Positions 19,552 through 28,909 are shown, numbered from the stretch's first letter. The stretch: DNA of 43,475 nucleotides from Gammaproteobacteria bacterium (GCA_003233345.1 QILK01000116.1:1-43475); one strand, 5' to 3'. Numbers and translations: made by a program. The notes: generated by a model from the sequence alone, not told the origin.

Positions 19552-19980
19552 GTTTCTGTCCTTGGTTTGGTATGGAATTAATGTATATAGGATTAACGCT
19601 ACTGTTCTTTAGTTTGGTTCAAATTGCATGGCTGAGTAATCTAATTGCACTGTTTGTATACTAATGTCGTAGCCACCGGGCAAGCATCAGTTTATCCAAG
19701 TTAATCACAATCCACTAGTGATTTTGTCTAAATATCGATTACCGGGGAGAGTGGCAGTCTACTTGACTGCGCTTGTGGATGTGCTGAATATTCGTTATTA
19801 TTTATGCAAGCTTCAGTAGAATGGCAGATGAACATAGTCGGACGATCTTATTCATTTGGACTATTCAAGAAGCATGTGATTTTCATTTTATGCTTCTAAT
19901 TTTTTGTAGTTGTCATCTAATGTAAATGCCTTTAGAGCTACCCCTAATAGGCAGCTGGTCAGGTGTTTACAAGACATTAG

Positions 19981-20137
19981 CTGGGACACTCACTTTTCTA
20001 TTATATAACTATTTAATAACATCAGCTAACAAAATGAGATGTTGATTTGATCGCAAGGCCGAAGTCTCATTAATTTAAGTTCGCATTTCAATCGGCGACG
20101 CTAAAATTTATGTGAACTAAAAAAGTGGCTGTCTCAG
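19981..20137. repeat. MITE-like element copy 1 (157 bp)
   Basis: Left end CTGGGACACTCACTTTT; right end (reverse complement) CTGAGACAGCCACTTTTTT; near-identical to 27793-27943. Confidence 0.8.
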
Positions 20138-20153
20138 GTATTGGCCGTTCGTT

Positions 20154-20987
20154 TTACATAAGAACAGGTGCTTTAGCAGATATTTTAGCACTCCATATTT
20201 TTTTGGATATCGGTTGCGCTAGTTTAGTAAGAATGCTCTCGATTATATTAGTTCCACAGCAAGATAGTTTTGTGAAAGCTTTTGGCAAATTTTCCATTAC
20301 GATAAATGCTAACTGGGAGGGTTCATAAAACTGTCTTTCCACGATATTACATTCAATTAAACCAGCCATATGAAGTCTTTTAAGGTAGTCCTTTTCTGAA
20401 ATCGCGCCACTCATGCAGGCCGCATTGAGTATGCCACTCTTCTTCACCCACCAAGGAATGGATTCAGCAACAATATCTGAAATTGATATTTCCCCTCCTG
20501 GTTTCAGTACACGAAAAATTTCAGTGAATACTTTGTCTTTTTCTGGTGATAAGTTAATGACGCAATTTGAAATAACCCAATCAATTGAGTTCGACTCAAT
20601 TGCCAAGTCTTCAATCTTACCTTTTTTTAAAGTTATATTGTTATATCCTGAGTCTTCAATTTTTTTCTGAGCTTTTATTAACATCTCATTGGTCATATCC
20701 ACGCCAATAACCTTCCCTGTATCTCCTACTTTTTGTGCCGCTAATAAAAGATCGAGGCCAGCGCCGCAACCTAAATCGAGTACCGTTTGCCCCTGTCGTA
20801 CACTACTGAAAGCGATTGGATTGCCGCAGCCAAACGAGCTCTCTGTGATATTCAGAGGTAACTGACTTAGCTCTTTTTTACTATAGTCAGCGAACCTTGC
20901 TTGACCAGTTGATTTGACTAGTGACTGTGTTTTCTTTTCTAGAGCTTTTGCATATTCCGAGGAAATTTTATTACTTTGATTTTTCAT
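20154..20987 (-). CDS. arsM: arsenite S-adenosylmethionine methyltransferase (ArsM-like)
   Basis: SSFGCGNPIAFSSVRQGQTVLDLGCGAGLDLLLAAQKVG...SNCVINLSPEKDKVFTEIFRVLKPGGEISISDIV...AACMSGAI; C-terminus abuts the MITE-like element. Confidence 0.85.
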   Translation of the reverse strand: MKNQSNKISSEYAKALEKKTQSLVKSTGQARFADYSKKELSQLPLNITESSFGCGNPIAFSSVRQGQTVLDLGCGAGLDLLLAAQKVGDTGKVIGVDMTNEMLIKAQKKIEDSGYNNITLKKGKIEDLAIESNSIDWVISNCVINLSPEKDKVFTEIFRVLKPGGEISISDIVAESIPWWVKKSGILNAACMSGAISEKDYLKRLHMAGLIECNIVERQFYEPSQLAFIVMENLPKAFTKLSCCGTNIIESILTKLAQPISKKIWSAKISAKAPVLM

Positions 20988-21054
20988 GATAACTGACTAC
21001 CCATTTATTTAGAAAAATCAAATATAAACCCTTCCCCTAAGGGGAGAGTCAAGG

Positions 21055-21438
21055 CTAATTTTTTGTCTTGGGGAATAGACAATCTTCATTGTTCTTAACA
21101 CATTGTATTATTTCTTGATTATAACTGCGCAATTGGCTCTTATTTTTTTGTAGCTTTAAAATATCCTTGGCAATTTTTATTTCTTTAATCTCAATTGCTT
21201 TCCTTATTTTTTCCCAACTAATTGCTCCCTCTTTTGGGTAAATGATCTCTTTTAATTCGGATAGTTTGAAATCCAATTTTTGAGCCATTTTAATAAATTT
21301 AATAAGAAGAATATCTTCCTCTGTAAAAACACGATAAGAATTAACTCTTGCAATATTTGGCAACAAACCCAACTTCTCGTAAAATCTGATGGTTTTAATT
21401 GTCGCTCCACTCGCTTTTGATGCTTCGCCTATGTACAT
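21055..21438 (-). CDS. MerR-family transcriptional regulator, possibly metal(loid)-responsive
   Basis: MYIGEASKASGATIKTIRFYEKLGLLPNIARVNSYRVFTEEDILLIKFI...; C-terminal Cys pair QCVKNNEDCLFP; 67 bp upstream of arsM on the same strand. Confidence 0.85.
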   Translation of the reverse strand: MYIGEASKASGATIKTIRFYEKLGLLPNIARVNSYRVFTEEDILLIKFIKMAQKLDFKLSELKEIIYPKEGAISWEKIRKAIEIKEIKIAKDILKLQKNKSQLRSYNQEIIQCVKNNEDCLFPKTKN

Positions 21439-21439
21439 C

Positions 21440-21944
21440 TTGTGGATTTCTCTACGCACACTATCATTTGATTCCTTCGAATATCAACTACGGATAAATT
21501 TACCCAAGAATATCCTACCTTTTTTAGATTGTACCAAAATAGACGGCCCCTGAATTCATAACAACTATATCCCCCGACTATACCGCTCTTTGAGCCTAGA
21601 TATTTCTGCTGCATATCACCACTAAGCTGCTCAGAGTTTTGCCACGGAAGATGTTCCAACGTCGAAGTGACGACATATTTTTTTGAACTGTTTAGTTTTT
21701 CAGCGGTAGGGTTATCATCAGACGAATTTGCAAAACTAGATGCGGAGCTCGCATAAGTGGATCTTCCTAGTAATAAATCATATGGCTCAGACATTGCCTC
21801 ACGCCCTACTTGCTCCATTACTTCATCCCAACACGCGCCCACCCTCCTCCTTACGTAAAGCCGCCAGAACAATCTTCGTCGGGCGTACTTGGTGCTTGCA
21901 TTACACCATCAAGAGTCTGGAAGATTAGAATTGAAAGTTTTCTC
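21440..21944 (-). pseudogene. decayed dihydrofolate reductase/RibD-C-like protein
   Basis: MRKLSILIFQTLDGVMQAPSTPDEDCSGGFT* then a frameshift, then GREAMSEPYDLLLGRSTYASSASSFANSSDDNPTAEKLNSSKKYVVTSTLEHLPWQNSEQLSGD; C-terminus degenerate. Confidence 0.65.
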
Positions 21945-22017
21945 ATGATTTCTCCATTAACGTTAAGTCCATGTTAGATGACCGGTCCGCCACATAACAT
22001 TCAAATTGAGTAGCAAC

Positions 22018-22593
22018 TCACTGTGTGGCAGTGGGTAAACAAGCCCAATGCCACGGCTCATAGGCTATCTTACTTTTTAGATTTCTTGGATATGATAGCT
22101 TGAATCCATATTGTTCGCCATTGTGTTGCAACCACGTAAATGCTTTAGTTTGATCAAAGTTTTCCGAAAGCGCTTCAACACCTGTTGTTGTCAGGTCCAA
22201 CGCACAGCCTGTATGATGCTCACTATAACCTGGGGCTGCACTCACCCTTAAAATTTCTTCTAATTTTAGACCTTTATCGAGTTTTCTACGAACAATACTC
22301 GCTTGATATTCTGGACTACGAAAGGCAGAAACGATACGCAAATCAATTTTATCTTGTCTAGCACTCTCTCTCATTTCGACCCATTGACTTACTACTCTAG
22401 AGAACATAAATTGAGGTCTATTGTAAATATCGAAACCTATTTTTACTAAATCCTGTTCTTCAATATGAAGTGGTAAAGCATAGTCCTTCGCATATGACTC
22501 TGGTATGTTGAGCCTACGATGTAATTTTTCAATACTACATTTATAGTCTGCTAAATCCACTATACAATCTCTTTGTTTATTCACCAATAACAA
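22018..22593 (-). CDS. VanY/M15-family D-Ala-D-Ala carboxypeptidase-like protein
   Basis: IVSAFRSPEYQASIVRRKLDKGL...SAAPGYSEHHTGCALDLTT...WLQHNGEQYGFKLSYP...YEPWHWA: Zn-binding HxxxxxxD and EPWHW. Confidence 0.88.
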   Translation of the reverse strand: MLLVNKQRDCIVDLADYKCSIEKLHRRLNIPESYAKDYALPLHIEEQDLVKIGFDIYNRPQFMFSRVVSQWVEMRESARQDKIDLRIVSAFRSPEYQASIVRRKLDKGLKLEEILRVSAAPGYSEHHTGCALDLTTTGVEALSENFDQTKAFTWLQHNGEQYGFKLSYPRNLKSKIAYEPWHWACLPTATQ

Positions 22594-22687
22594 GCACTAG
22601 TGAAACCTCTTTCTGAAAACTCTACTCAATCATCTTGTTTTTAAATTCATAGGCACTCTACAAGTTCTCATGAATTTTATAACCAAA

Positions 22688-23227
22688 TCAAACAAAGCGC
22701 CTATGATGGACAAGCTCTACTTTTCCTTTGTCAACGACTTGTCCGACTTGTTCGAATTTAAGTTTCTTTGCCATTTTTAGTGATGGTTTATTGCTCTCTT
22801 CAACAGATAAAACAACAGACACTGGTTTGGGCATAGATTCAATAAACCCTGATAAAGCCTCACTCGCAAAGCCCATTCTTCGGTAAGGTTTATATATTGT
22901 ATAGCCAATTTCAAGTCCATCTCTACAGTATGAATTAAGATGTACCATCCCAGGTTTTCCATGGGCATTAAAGTGACCAATCATTTGATTGTCTGAACGA
23001 CGCACAATAGCCCGAAGCAACCAAGAGGATAGGTGAGGTTGATGTTTAATTTGAGAAATTCTAGTTGATATAAGTGATTTTTCTTCAAACCAGTAAGGTG
23101 AAAGTCCAAAGTCGACCAGCGCTACTGTATTGCTTTTGTTTACAAGAGAAGTTTCTAGGAATTCAAGATCAAGCTGTATTAGGCAAAGTCGTTTAGTTTC
23201 GATAACTCTATTTAAACTTCCTGCCAC
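22688..23227 (-). CDS. GNAT acetyltransferase (RimJ/RimL-like)
   Basis: IETKRLCLIQLDLEFLETSL...GLEIGYTIYKPYRRMGFASEALSGFIE...VVLSVEESNKPSLKMAKKLKFEQVGQV. Confidence 0.8.
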   Translation of the reverse strand: MAGSLNRVIETKRLCLIQLDLEFLETSLVNKSNTVALVDFGLSPYWFEEKSLISTRISQIKHQPHLSSWLLRAIVRRSDNQMIGHFNAHGKPGMVHLNSYCRDGLEIGYTIYKPYRRMGFASEALSGFIESMPKPVSVVLSVEESNKPSLKMAKKLKFEQVGQVVDKGKVELVHHRRFV

Positions 23228-23246
23228 AGAAACCCTCCATACTCAA

Positions 23247-23441
23247 TCAAAGCATAATTATATCTTCAACTATGATATAGCATATATCTACATCACTTGA
23301 AACATGAATATCAACTCCTAGGTGTTCGGGATTATATTTTTTTGAATACTGTTTAAACAATCGGAAAACACTACCCTCTATTCCATCGTTAATGTCAATA
23401 ATCAAATATTCACACACCTTTTTAAAATCAAAATCACTCAA
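23247..23441 (-). CDS. hypothetical small protein
   Basis: 64 aa ORF only; same strand as neighbours. Confidence 0.35.
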   Translation of the reverse strand: MSDFDFKKVCEYLIIDINDGIEGSVFRLFKQYSKKYNPEHLGVDIHVSSDVDICYIIVEDIIML

Positions 23442-23759
23442 TCAAAATTCTCTTATGGATTCGTTCCTATGAGTTTTAAGGAATATACTTTTCATCAACA
23501 CCAAAGTCTCCTTCATCATGCCACATAAGAGCGACAGCCAATCCTTTCTCCTTATTGGCAAATTGAGTCCACCCTATGCGACTGCTACGATAATCACCCA
23601 CGCAGTTAGTAGTCAGACATATGATTCATAATATTTTGTTTTTAGCAATAATTACTGAACGCCCATTGAGCCTTCTTCATAACCATGCAAGCCCTGTACG
23701 ACCAACCCCCGCAAGTCTCTCGCAGGAAAATTGTCTACTTATTCATGCTAATTATATTT

Positions 23760-24437
23760 TTATCCCGTGTGAACAATGATTATCTGCACTTCACCCTTTG
23801 CTTTAAATTTTAGTGAATTATTACGAATCAAATCACCCTCTTCAATTAGTTTATTATTCAAAAAACCTTCTCCGCGTGTGATATATGCAATAAACGGTTC
23901 TTGCACTTCTATCACTTGTTCGTTACTAAGCAACCCAACATCAATTTTTGTTTTAGCCGGAAAATCTGCATCACTATTGTGTTCACCGCCATAGATACGA
24001 GTAAGTTTACCTGTGGCAGGCTTATACAACTCGTATTCTGCTGCCTGACCAGCGACTTCGGGTAATATCCACAGTTGGATCATGCGGTTCCAGCTTGCGT
24101 CCGGGTTGACTTCATTATGCGAGAATCCTTCGCCGCCAGCACGTTGTACCTGCACATCATTACGCGACAAATCTGTTCCGTGGGCCAAAGAGCCTTGATG
24201 TGCAATCCGCCCGTCGACCATTACGGAGATAATATCTAACTCTTGATGACTGTGCATGCGTGTTTCACCATGAGGCATATAGCGAGCATCGGCAAGGAAG
24301 ACAAAATTACCCAGTCCCGCCCAACTACCATCATTGTTTTCCTGTACACCAAAGACTCTTGGATCTTTTACCAGGCGATGCTCTTTTAAACCAGCAAATC
24401 CGCCTTCCTTCAAATTGTTTCGTTTTATGATTTCCAA
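23760..24437 (-). CDS. pirin-family protein (cupin; YhhW/quercetinase-like)
   Basis: FVFLADARYMPHGETRMHSHQELDIISVMVDGRIAHQGSLAHGTDLSRNDVQVQRAGGEGFSHNEVNPD. Confidence 0.88.
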   Translation of the reverse strand: MEIIKRNNLKEGGFAGLKEHRLVKDPRVFGVQENNDGSWAGLGNFVFLADARYMPHGETRMHSHQELDIISVMVDGRIAHQGSLAHGTDLSRNDVQVQRAGGEGFSHNEVNPDASWNRMIQLWILPEVAGQAAEYELYKPATGKLTRIYGGEHNSDADFPAKTKIDVGLLSNEQVIEVQEPFIAYITRGEGFLNNKLIEEGDLIRNNSLKFKAKGEVQIIIVHTG

Positions 24438-24468
24438 TATGTTCTCCAGCTCTTCTGTTTTAGATGAT

Positions 24469-25029
24469 CTAATTTATTGCTGTTGTTGTGCTTTCAAACA
24501 GGCTATTTACAGCGGTGAGTAGTTGTGTATTGATTTCATCATTAGTAATGCGACCCTCTTCGCTATCAAAATTATCAAAGAAGCTGGGCACTGAAAGATT
24601 GGCTGTTACGTTGCCATCAAAAAAAGGAGCTGATGCAATGGCTGTTGCCAGAACACTAGAGGCTCCACCGGGACCGGGCGAAGTAGCAAGCAGAACCATG
24701 GGGTTGTTCTGAAATACCTTCGAGTTTATCCGTGATGCCCAGTCAAAAATATTTTTATAGGCCACTGTATATGAGCCGTTGTGTTCGGCAAAGGAGATAA
24801 TGAGCGCATCGCTGTTACCGATCTTATCCAAAAATGTCTTTGCTAGATCGGGCTGGCCGAGTTCAGCTTCTCTGTCTTCAGAGAACATGGGTAACTCGTA
24901 ATCGTTGAGGTCAAGTAGCTCTATTTCTGCTCCATTATGCTGATTGGCAAGCTGGTTGGCTGCGTAGCTGACCAGTTGATGGTTGATCGAATTTCTACTG
25001 CTTGTTGCTGCGAATGCGAGTATTTTCAT
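24469..25029 (-). CDS. NADPH-dependent FMN reductase family protein
   Basis: MKILAFAATSSRNSINHQLVSYAANQL...IELLDLNDYELPMFSEDRE...DALIISFAEHNGSYTVAYKNIFDWASRI. Confidence 0.87.
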   Translation of the reverse strand: MKILAFAATSSRNSINHQLVSYAANQLANQHNGAEIELLDLNDYELPMFSEDREAELGQPDLAKTFLDKIGNSDALIISFAEHNGSYTVAYKNIFDWASRINSKVFQNNPMVLLATSPGPGGASSVLATAIASAPFFDGNVTANLSVPSFFDNFDSEEGRITNDEINTQLLTAVNSLFESTTTAIN

Positions 25030-25088
25030 GTATCTGTCTCCGAATAATTGTCTTGGTTTCGCGCCAAAGCTTGACTAAAGCAAGAACA

Positions 25089-25136
25089 TATAAATAGTGT
25101 ATATTGTTAACATATAATTATAAATACGGTATATTG
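25089..25136. promoter_or_regulatory. putative LysR-type operator: two 18-bp direct repeats
   Basis: TATAAATAGTGTATATTG (25089-25106) and TATAAATACGGTATATTG (25119-25136), starts 30 bp apart, in the divergent intergenic region. Confidence 0.45.
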
Positions 25137-25175
25137 AAAAACACTATTTCCAGTTAGTGTGTAAAAAGGCTAAAA

Positions 25176-26078
25176 ATGACTCAGAAAATTGTAAATATTG
25201 ATCTATTGGATGGTATAGCGGTATTTGTCGGGATCATTAATGCCGGTTCATTTACGGCGGCGGCACGAGCGCTGGGGCATTCCACCTCCTACGTGAGTAA
25301 GGAAATCACACGCTTGGAAAAACGTTTAGGGAGTCGTTTACTTAATCGTACCACGCGTACTATTAGCCTGACCGATGTGGGCCGCGCCTATTACGAACGC
25401 TGTAGCCAAATAGTAATTGATGCGGAAAATGCAGAGCGTTCAGTCAACCAGTTGCAAGAAATGCCGAGTGGTTTGCTACGTATTAATGCACCAAGAAGTT
25501 TTAGCACTAAATATTTACTCAATGTTTTATCGCAGTTTATGCACCACTATCCTGAAATTAAACTGGAAGTGGAATTAAATGACCGTCTTATCGATGTCGT
25601 GGCAGAAGGTTATGATGTGGTGATTCGGGTCGGTGAAATTAAAGATAGCAATCTAGTGGCACGAAAATTTACATCGTCCAGGGCTGTAGTCGTGGCATCA
25701 CCCGATTATATAAAACGCAAGGGTTGCCCGAAACAGGCTGAAGATTTAACGCTGCACGATTGTATCGCTTATTCTCTATTGCCGATGCCGACGCATTGGG
25801 ATTTTTATAAAGACGGTGTGCGCTCTAGTGTCACAGTTGATCCACGTGCGATCTGTAATAATGCTGCGACTGAAGTTGCGATGGTAGTACAGGGTATTGG
25901 CATAACACGGTTACCGCTATTTACTTGCGAACAGGAAGTTGCAAGTGGCGAACTGCAAATTATTTTAGAGGATTACGATCAGTTAACATTGAATGTGTAC
26001 GCAGTGTATCCACATCGGCAATATCTCACCGCAAAAGTACGTGCCTTTGTAGATTTTGTGGTAGATGCATTTGTATAG
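25176..26078 (+). CDS. LysR-family transcriptional regulator
   Basis: LDGIAVFVGIINAGSFTAAARALGHSTSYVSKEITRLEKRLGSRLLNRTTRTISLTDVGRAYYERC. Confidence 0.93.
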   Translation: MTQKIVNIDLLDGIAVFVGIINAGSFTAAARALGHSTSYVSKEITRLEKRLGSRLLNRTTRTISLTDVGRAYYERCSQIVIDAENAERSVNQLQEMPSGLLRINAPRSFSTKYLLNVLSQFMHHYPEIKLEVELNDRLIDVVAEGYDVVIRVGEIKDSNLVARKFTSSRAVVVASPDYIKRKGCPKQAEDLTLHDCIAYSLLPMPTHWDFYKDGVRSSVTVDPRAICNNAATEVAMVVQGIGITRLPLFTCEQEVASGELQIILEDYDQLTLNVYAVYPHRQYLTAKVRAFVDFVVDAFV

Positions 26079-26387
26079 TTCAAATTTTTCTGAGAACATC
26101 AAAAATAACATATGAATTTCTTGGTGCTTATCCTGATCAAAAAAATTTGATTCATGGACCAGTACTACTGGATCGGGCGAGGTCAGAATACAAGTATAGT
26201 AAAGAAAGAATCTGGCCTATGGTATCATCACTGATACTTGATATGAAAAAATCCATAACCAGACGTTGTGGGAATTTACACAGTGCTCTTTACTCCAGAC
26301 ATATACTGTGAAGTCTGAAATATGAATGCGTTTACCTTTTAAGAGAAAGGTATTGTGTTTAGACCATCTACAAATTAAGGAGAGTGC

Positions 26388-26744
26388 GTGAAAAAATATA
26401 GCGGAACATGTCACTGTAAAGCGATATCATTTTTTTTTGAAAGCGAGAAGATAAATAGTGGAGTGCGGTGCAATTGTTCCATTTGCCGACGAAAAGGTGC
26501 GCTTATGTCAAATTTTACAATTGCACCCGATAAATTTACAATAAGATCTCTTGATTGCTCGCTGGGCCAATATCAGTTTGATACAAAAATTGCAAAGCAC
26601 TATTTTTGTAAAATTTGTGGAATATACCCATTCCATCAATCATCTGTAAAGCCAGGTTACTATCGGGTTAATTTGGGCTGCATTGATGAATTAGAAGTCG
26701 ATGGAATGCCAGCTGAATTATTTGATGGTAAAAATAGCTTGTAA
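26388..26744 (+). CDS. GFA/CENP-V-like zinc protein
   Basis: YSGTCHCKAISFFFES...VRCNCSICRRKGALMSNF...HYFCKICGIYPFHQSS: Cys pattern of GFA family. Confidence 0.87.
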   Translation: MKKYSGTCHCKAISFFFESEKINSGVRCNCSICRRKGALMSNFTIAPDKFTIRSLDCSLGQYQFDTKIAKHYFCKICGIYPFHQSSVKPGYYRVNLGCIDELEVDGMPAELFDGKNSL

Positions 26745-27066
26745 GGGCCTAACAAAAACTTACACATGATTATTGGGAAGCCTTTAATATAGAGCATAAT
26801 ATATGATCTTACCATTGATCATTAGTGCATATATACTTTTTGGCAAAACATACCCTCCCAAGCTCGATTACAATTTTTTAGATTGATGATTGTCTGACAT
26901 ATGATTGGCCATCACTCGATTGAAGGCGGCGGAAGGTTTGAAACTAACGTGAACACACCTCAGCAGAAATTTACCCGGCGTCAGTGATGAGAAAATCAAA
27001 TACTAGACGCCCAATTAATGTTCATATTCCCCGATCAGATCCTGCAATCCACCGGAAAGATATTAG

Positions 27067-27088
27067 CTGGGACACTCGCTTTTCTATT
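27067..27088. repeat. isolated left end of the MITE-like element
   Basis: gatattagCTGGGACACTCGCTTTTCTATT matches the left end at 27793 in the same orientation. Confidence 0.6.
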
Positions 27089-27171
27089 CAAAATATCGTG
27101 TACTTGCACAAAAAACCGTTTTATTTTTGAATTAAAAATTTTCATCTGTATTCTTTCATGCAGGAATAAAA

Positions 27172-27747
27172 TTACTGTTTTTTTAATTTATTTTTTGCCT
27201 TAGTACTTCTCTTTTTAATTGCATTGTTTTTTCTTATTATTAATTCTTTTTCATATACAACCGATCGCATTCTAAAAACCACCTGTTCTTCTGCTGTTTC
27301 GTCGCCAGAAGGCCGCAATAAAAACAATAAGGTATTGTTGTTACTCCAGCTGTAAAAATAATTTGAGTAGTTGGGGTCAGATCGGGAAGTTATAAATTCA
27401 CCATACTTTTTAACGAACAATTCTTTTAATCCAGTTCTATATTTATGGGTAACCGGCTTGCCATCGACTACCGTAAATGCGAGCACTCGAATAAGCTGAT
27501 TTTTATAATAAACATAATTTACTTTCACTTTTTTCCCAAGCATCAGAATTATCTTTACACAAAGATAGCCGTCATGTCCATATTCGACTGTACCTGATTG
27601 TATTTTTTTACAATCTTTACTTGATGCTAACATAGGATCACCTATTTTATCTCCACGAAACTCAAGTGTATTTTGCTTAGCGGTTGAGTAAGAACAGATA
27701 CTGAATAATAACAATCCAACTAGCGAATTCAAATTGTACAACTTCAT
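27172..27747 (-). CDS. hypothetical secreted protein
   Basis: MKLYNLNSLVGLLLFSICSYSTAKQ signal-peptide-like N-terminus; two MITE-type ends flank the gene. Confidence 0.6.
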   Translation of the reverse strand: MKLYNLNSLVGLLLFSICSYSTAKQNTLEFRGDKIGDPMLASSKDCKKIQSGTVEYGHDGYLCVKIILMLGKKVKVNYVYYKNQLIRVLAFTVVDGKPVTHKYRTGLKELFVKKYGEFITSRSDPNYSNYFYSWSNNNTLLFLLRPSGDETAEEQVVFRMRSVVYEKELIIRKNNAIKKRSTKAKNKLKKQ

Positions 27748-27792
27748 AATGACTCCTATAAATTTCTTGTGCCCCAATCTGCGAGATATTAG

Positions 27793-27943
27793 CTGGGACA
27801 CTCACTTTTCTATTATATAACTATTTAATAACATCAGCTAACAAAATGAGATGTTGATTTGATCGCAAGGCCGAAGTCATTTAAGTTCACATTTCAATCG
27901 GTGGCGCTAAAATTTATGTGAACTAAAAAAATGGCTGTCCCAG
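27793..27943. repeat. MITE-like element copy 2 (151 bp)
   Basis: CTGGGACACTCACTTTT...AAAAAAATGGCTGTCCCAG; near-identical to 19981-20137 apart from a few substitutions and a net 6-nt indel. Confidence 0.8.
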
Positions 27944-28017
27944 GAATCGATGATCGCACGTTGGGCTGTGCAGTTACTGGATACGGTCAAACTGTAAGAT
28001 GTGCTTGAGTAGTACAA

Positions 28018-28545
28018 CTAAAATAATTTCGAAACCACCTTCATTGGAATAAACATCCTGATTTTTCCATTGTCTTTATACATTGGCTTAAACCCGTATT
28101 TTAAATAGAACGATTCGGCTTTGTCATTTAAACAATCGACTATAATCGCAAATGCACTCATATGGAAATTAATACCCCATAGGTATTCCAGCGCCTTTGT
28201 TAATGTAACTTTTCCAAGTCCCTTATTTTGGTATTCTCGATATACGGCAATTTGAGCCAGAAGAAACACTGGTACAGGGTAGCGAGGTAATTTTTTTGAC
28301 CAGGCTTCGGGAAGATGCTCCCTCTCTATGGAACTTGGTGCTATAGTATAGAACGCGTAGATTGGGTATTTGCCGTTAGGAAGTGAGTCAGAACCTGGGA
28401 GTAGCATTGTCCTGCTTATTCCAATTTCCCTATGTTTTGCCGCTCTAGTCTGAATAAAATTGTTTAGTTCCGATTCCCCACAGTCAAATGTAGAGCGATC
28501 ATGGCGTTTTTTATCTAACTCAACAAACTCTTTAGACCAAGTCAC
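28018..28545 (-). CDS. GNAT-type toxin (TacT/AtaT-like)
   Basis: FDCGESELNNFIQTRAAKHREIGISRTMLL...VPVFLLAQIAVYREYQNKGLGKVTLTKALEY; overlaps the stop of the DUF1778 ORF. Confidence 0.85.
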   Translation of the reverse strand: MTWSKEFVELDKKRHDRSTFDCGESELNNFIQTRAAKHREIGISRTMLLPGSDSLPNGKYPIYAFYTIAPSSIEREHLPEAWSKKLPRYPVPVFLLAQIAVYREYQNKGLGKVTLTKALEYLWGINFHMSAFAIIVDCLNDKAESFYLKYGFKPMYKDNGKIRMFIPMKVVSKLF

Positions 28546-28823
28546 TTAATCCCTTGTTTTTTGGTATAAGCAACAGCATCAATTAAAGCTGCATTAGGTT
28601 TTTGTGCCTTTTTGCATGCATCAATAAAACGATCGAAAATATCATCTGCTACCATGATACTTTTATGTTTTGCAATCACTCGGGTAGCATCCTCATCCAT
28701 TAGTTTCACTAGATACTCTGTCAGGCTTTTCATCCCCAGCAATTCGGATGCTTTTTCTGCCTTTTTTTTAATTTCCTCATCCAATCGCATATCGATTCGA
28801 GCAGCTGCCATTTTATTCTCCAC
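28542..28823 (-). CDS. DUF1778 ribbon-helix-helix antitoxin (TacA-like)
   Basis: RIDMRLDEEIKKKAEKASELLGMKSLTEYLVKLMDEDATRVIAKH...; directly upstream of the GNAT toxin. Confidence 0.85.
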   Translation of the reverse strand: MENKMAAARIDMRLDEEIKKKAEKASELLGMKSLTEYLVKLMDEDATRVIAKHKSIMVADDIFDRFIDACKKAQKPNAALIDAVAYTKKQGIK

Positions 28824-28831
28824 ATATTTAT

Positions 28832-28909
28832 GTACGGAATATTTCCGTACCTACCCATACTATAGGCTTATTTTGGCTCAAGATCAATATGTACGGATAT
28901 ACAACGTAC
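28832..28909. promoter_or_regulatory. putative TA operator: perfect palindrome plus a second related site
   Basis: GTACGGAATATTTCCGTAC (28832-28850) and GTACGGATATACAACGTAC (28891-28909). Confidence 0.6.

Noticed and set aside
21945-22017. attC-like GTTAGAT/GTTAAGT motifs and a GACCGGTC palindrome between small genes, hinting at an integron cassette array
   Set aside because: No convincing paired R''/L''-L'/R' structure, neighbouring genes are not separated by similar sites, and no integron integrase is visible.
25925-26311. 128-aa ORF overlapping the lysR 3' end
   Set aside because: Starts out of frame inside the LysR gene; the downstream part (AYPDQKNLIHGPVLLDRARSEYKYSKERIW) may be a fragment of something but has no recognisable family.
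26745-26880. GCCTAACAAAAAC after the GFA gene, resembling a cassette attC start
   Set aside because: No matching downstream GTTRRRY partner in a plausible fold; single occurrence.
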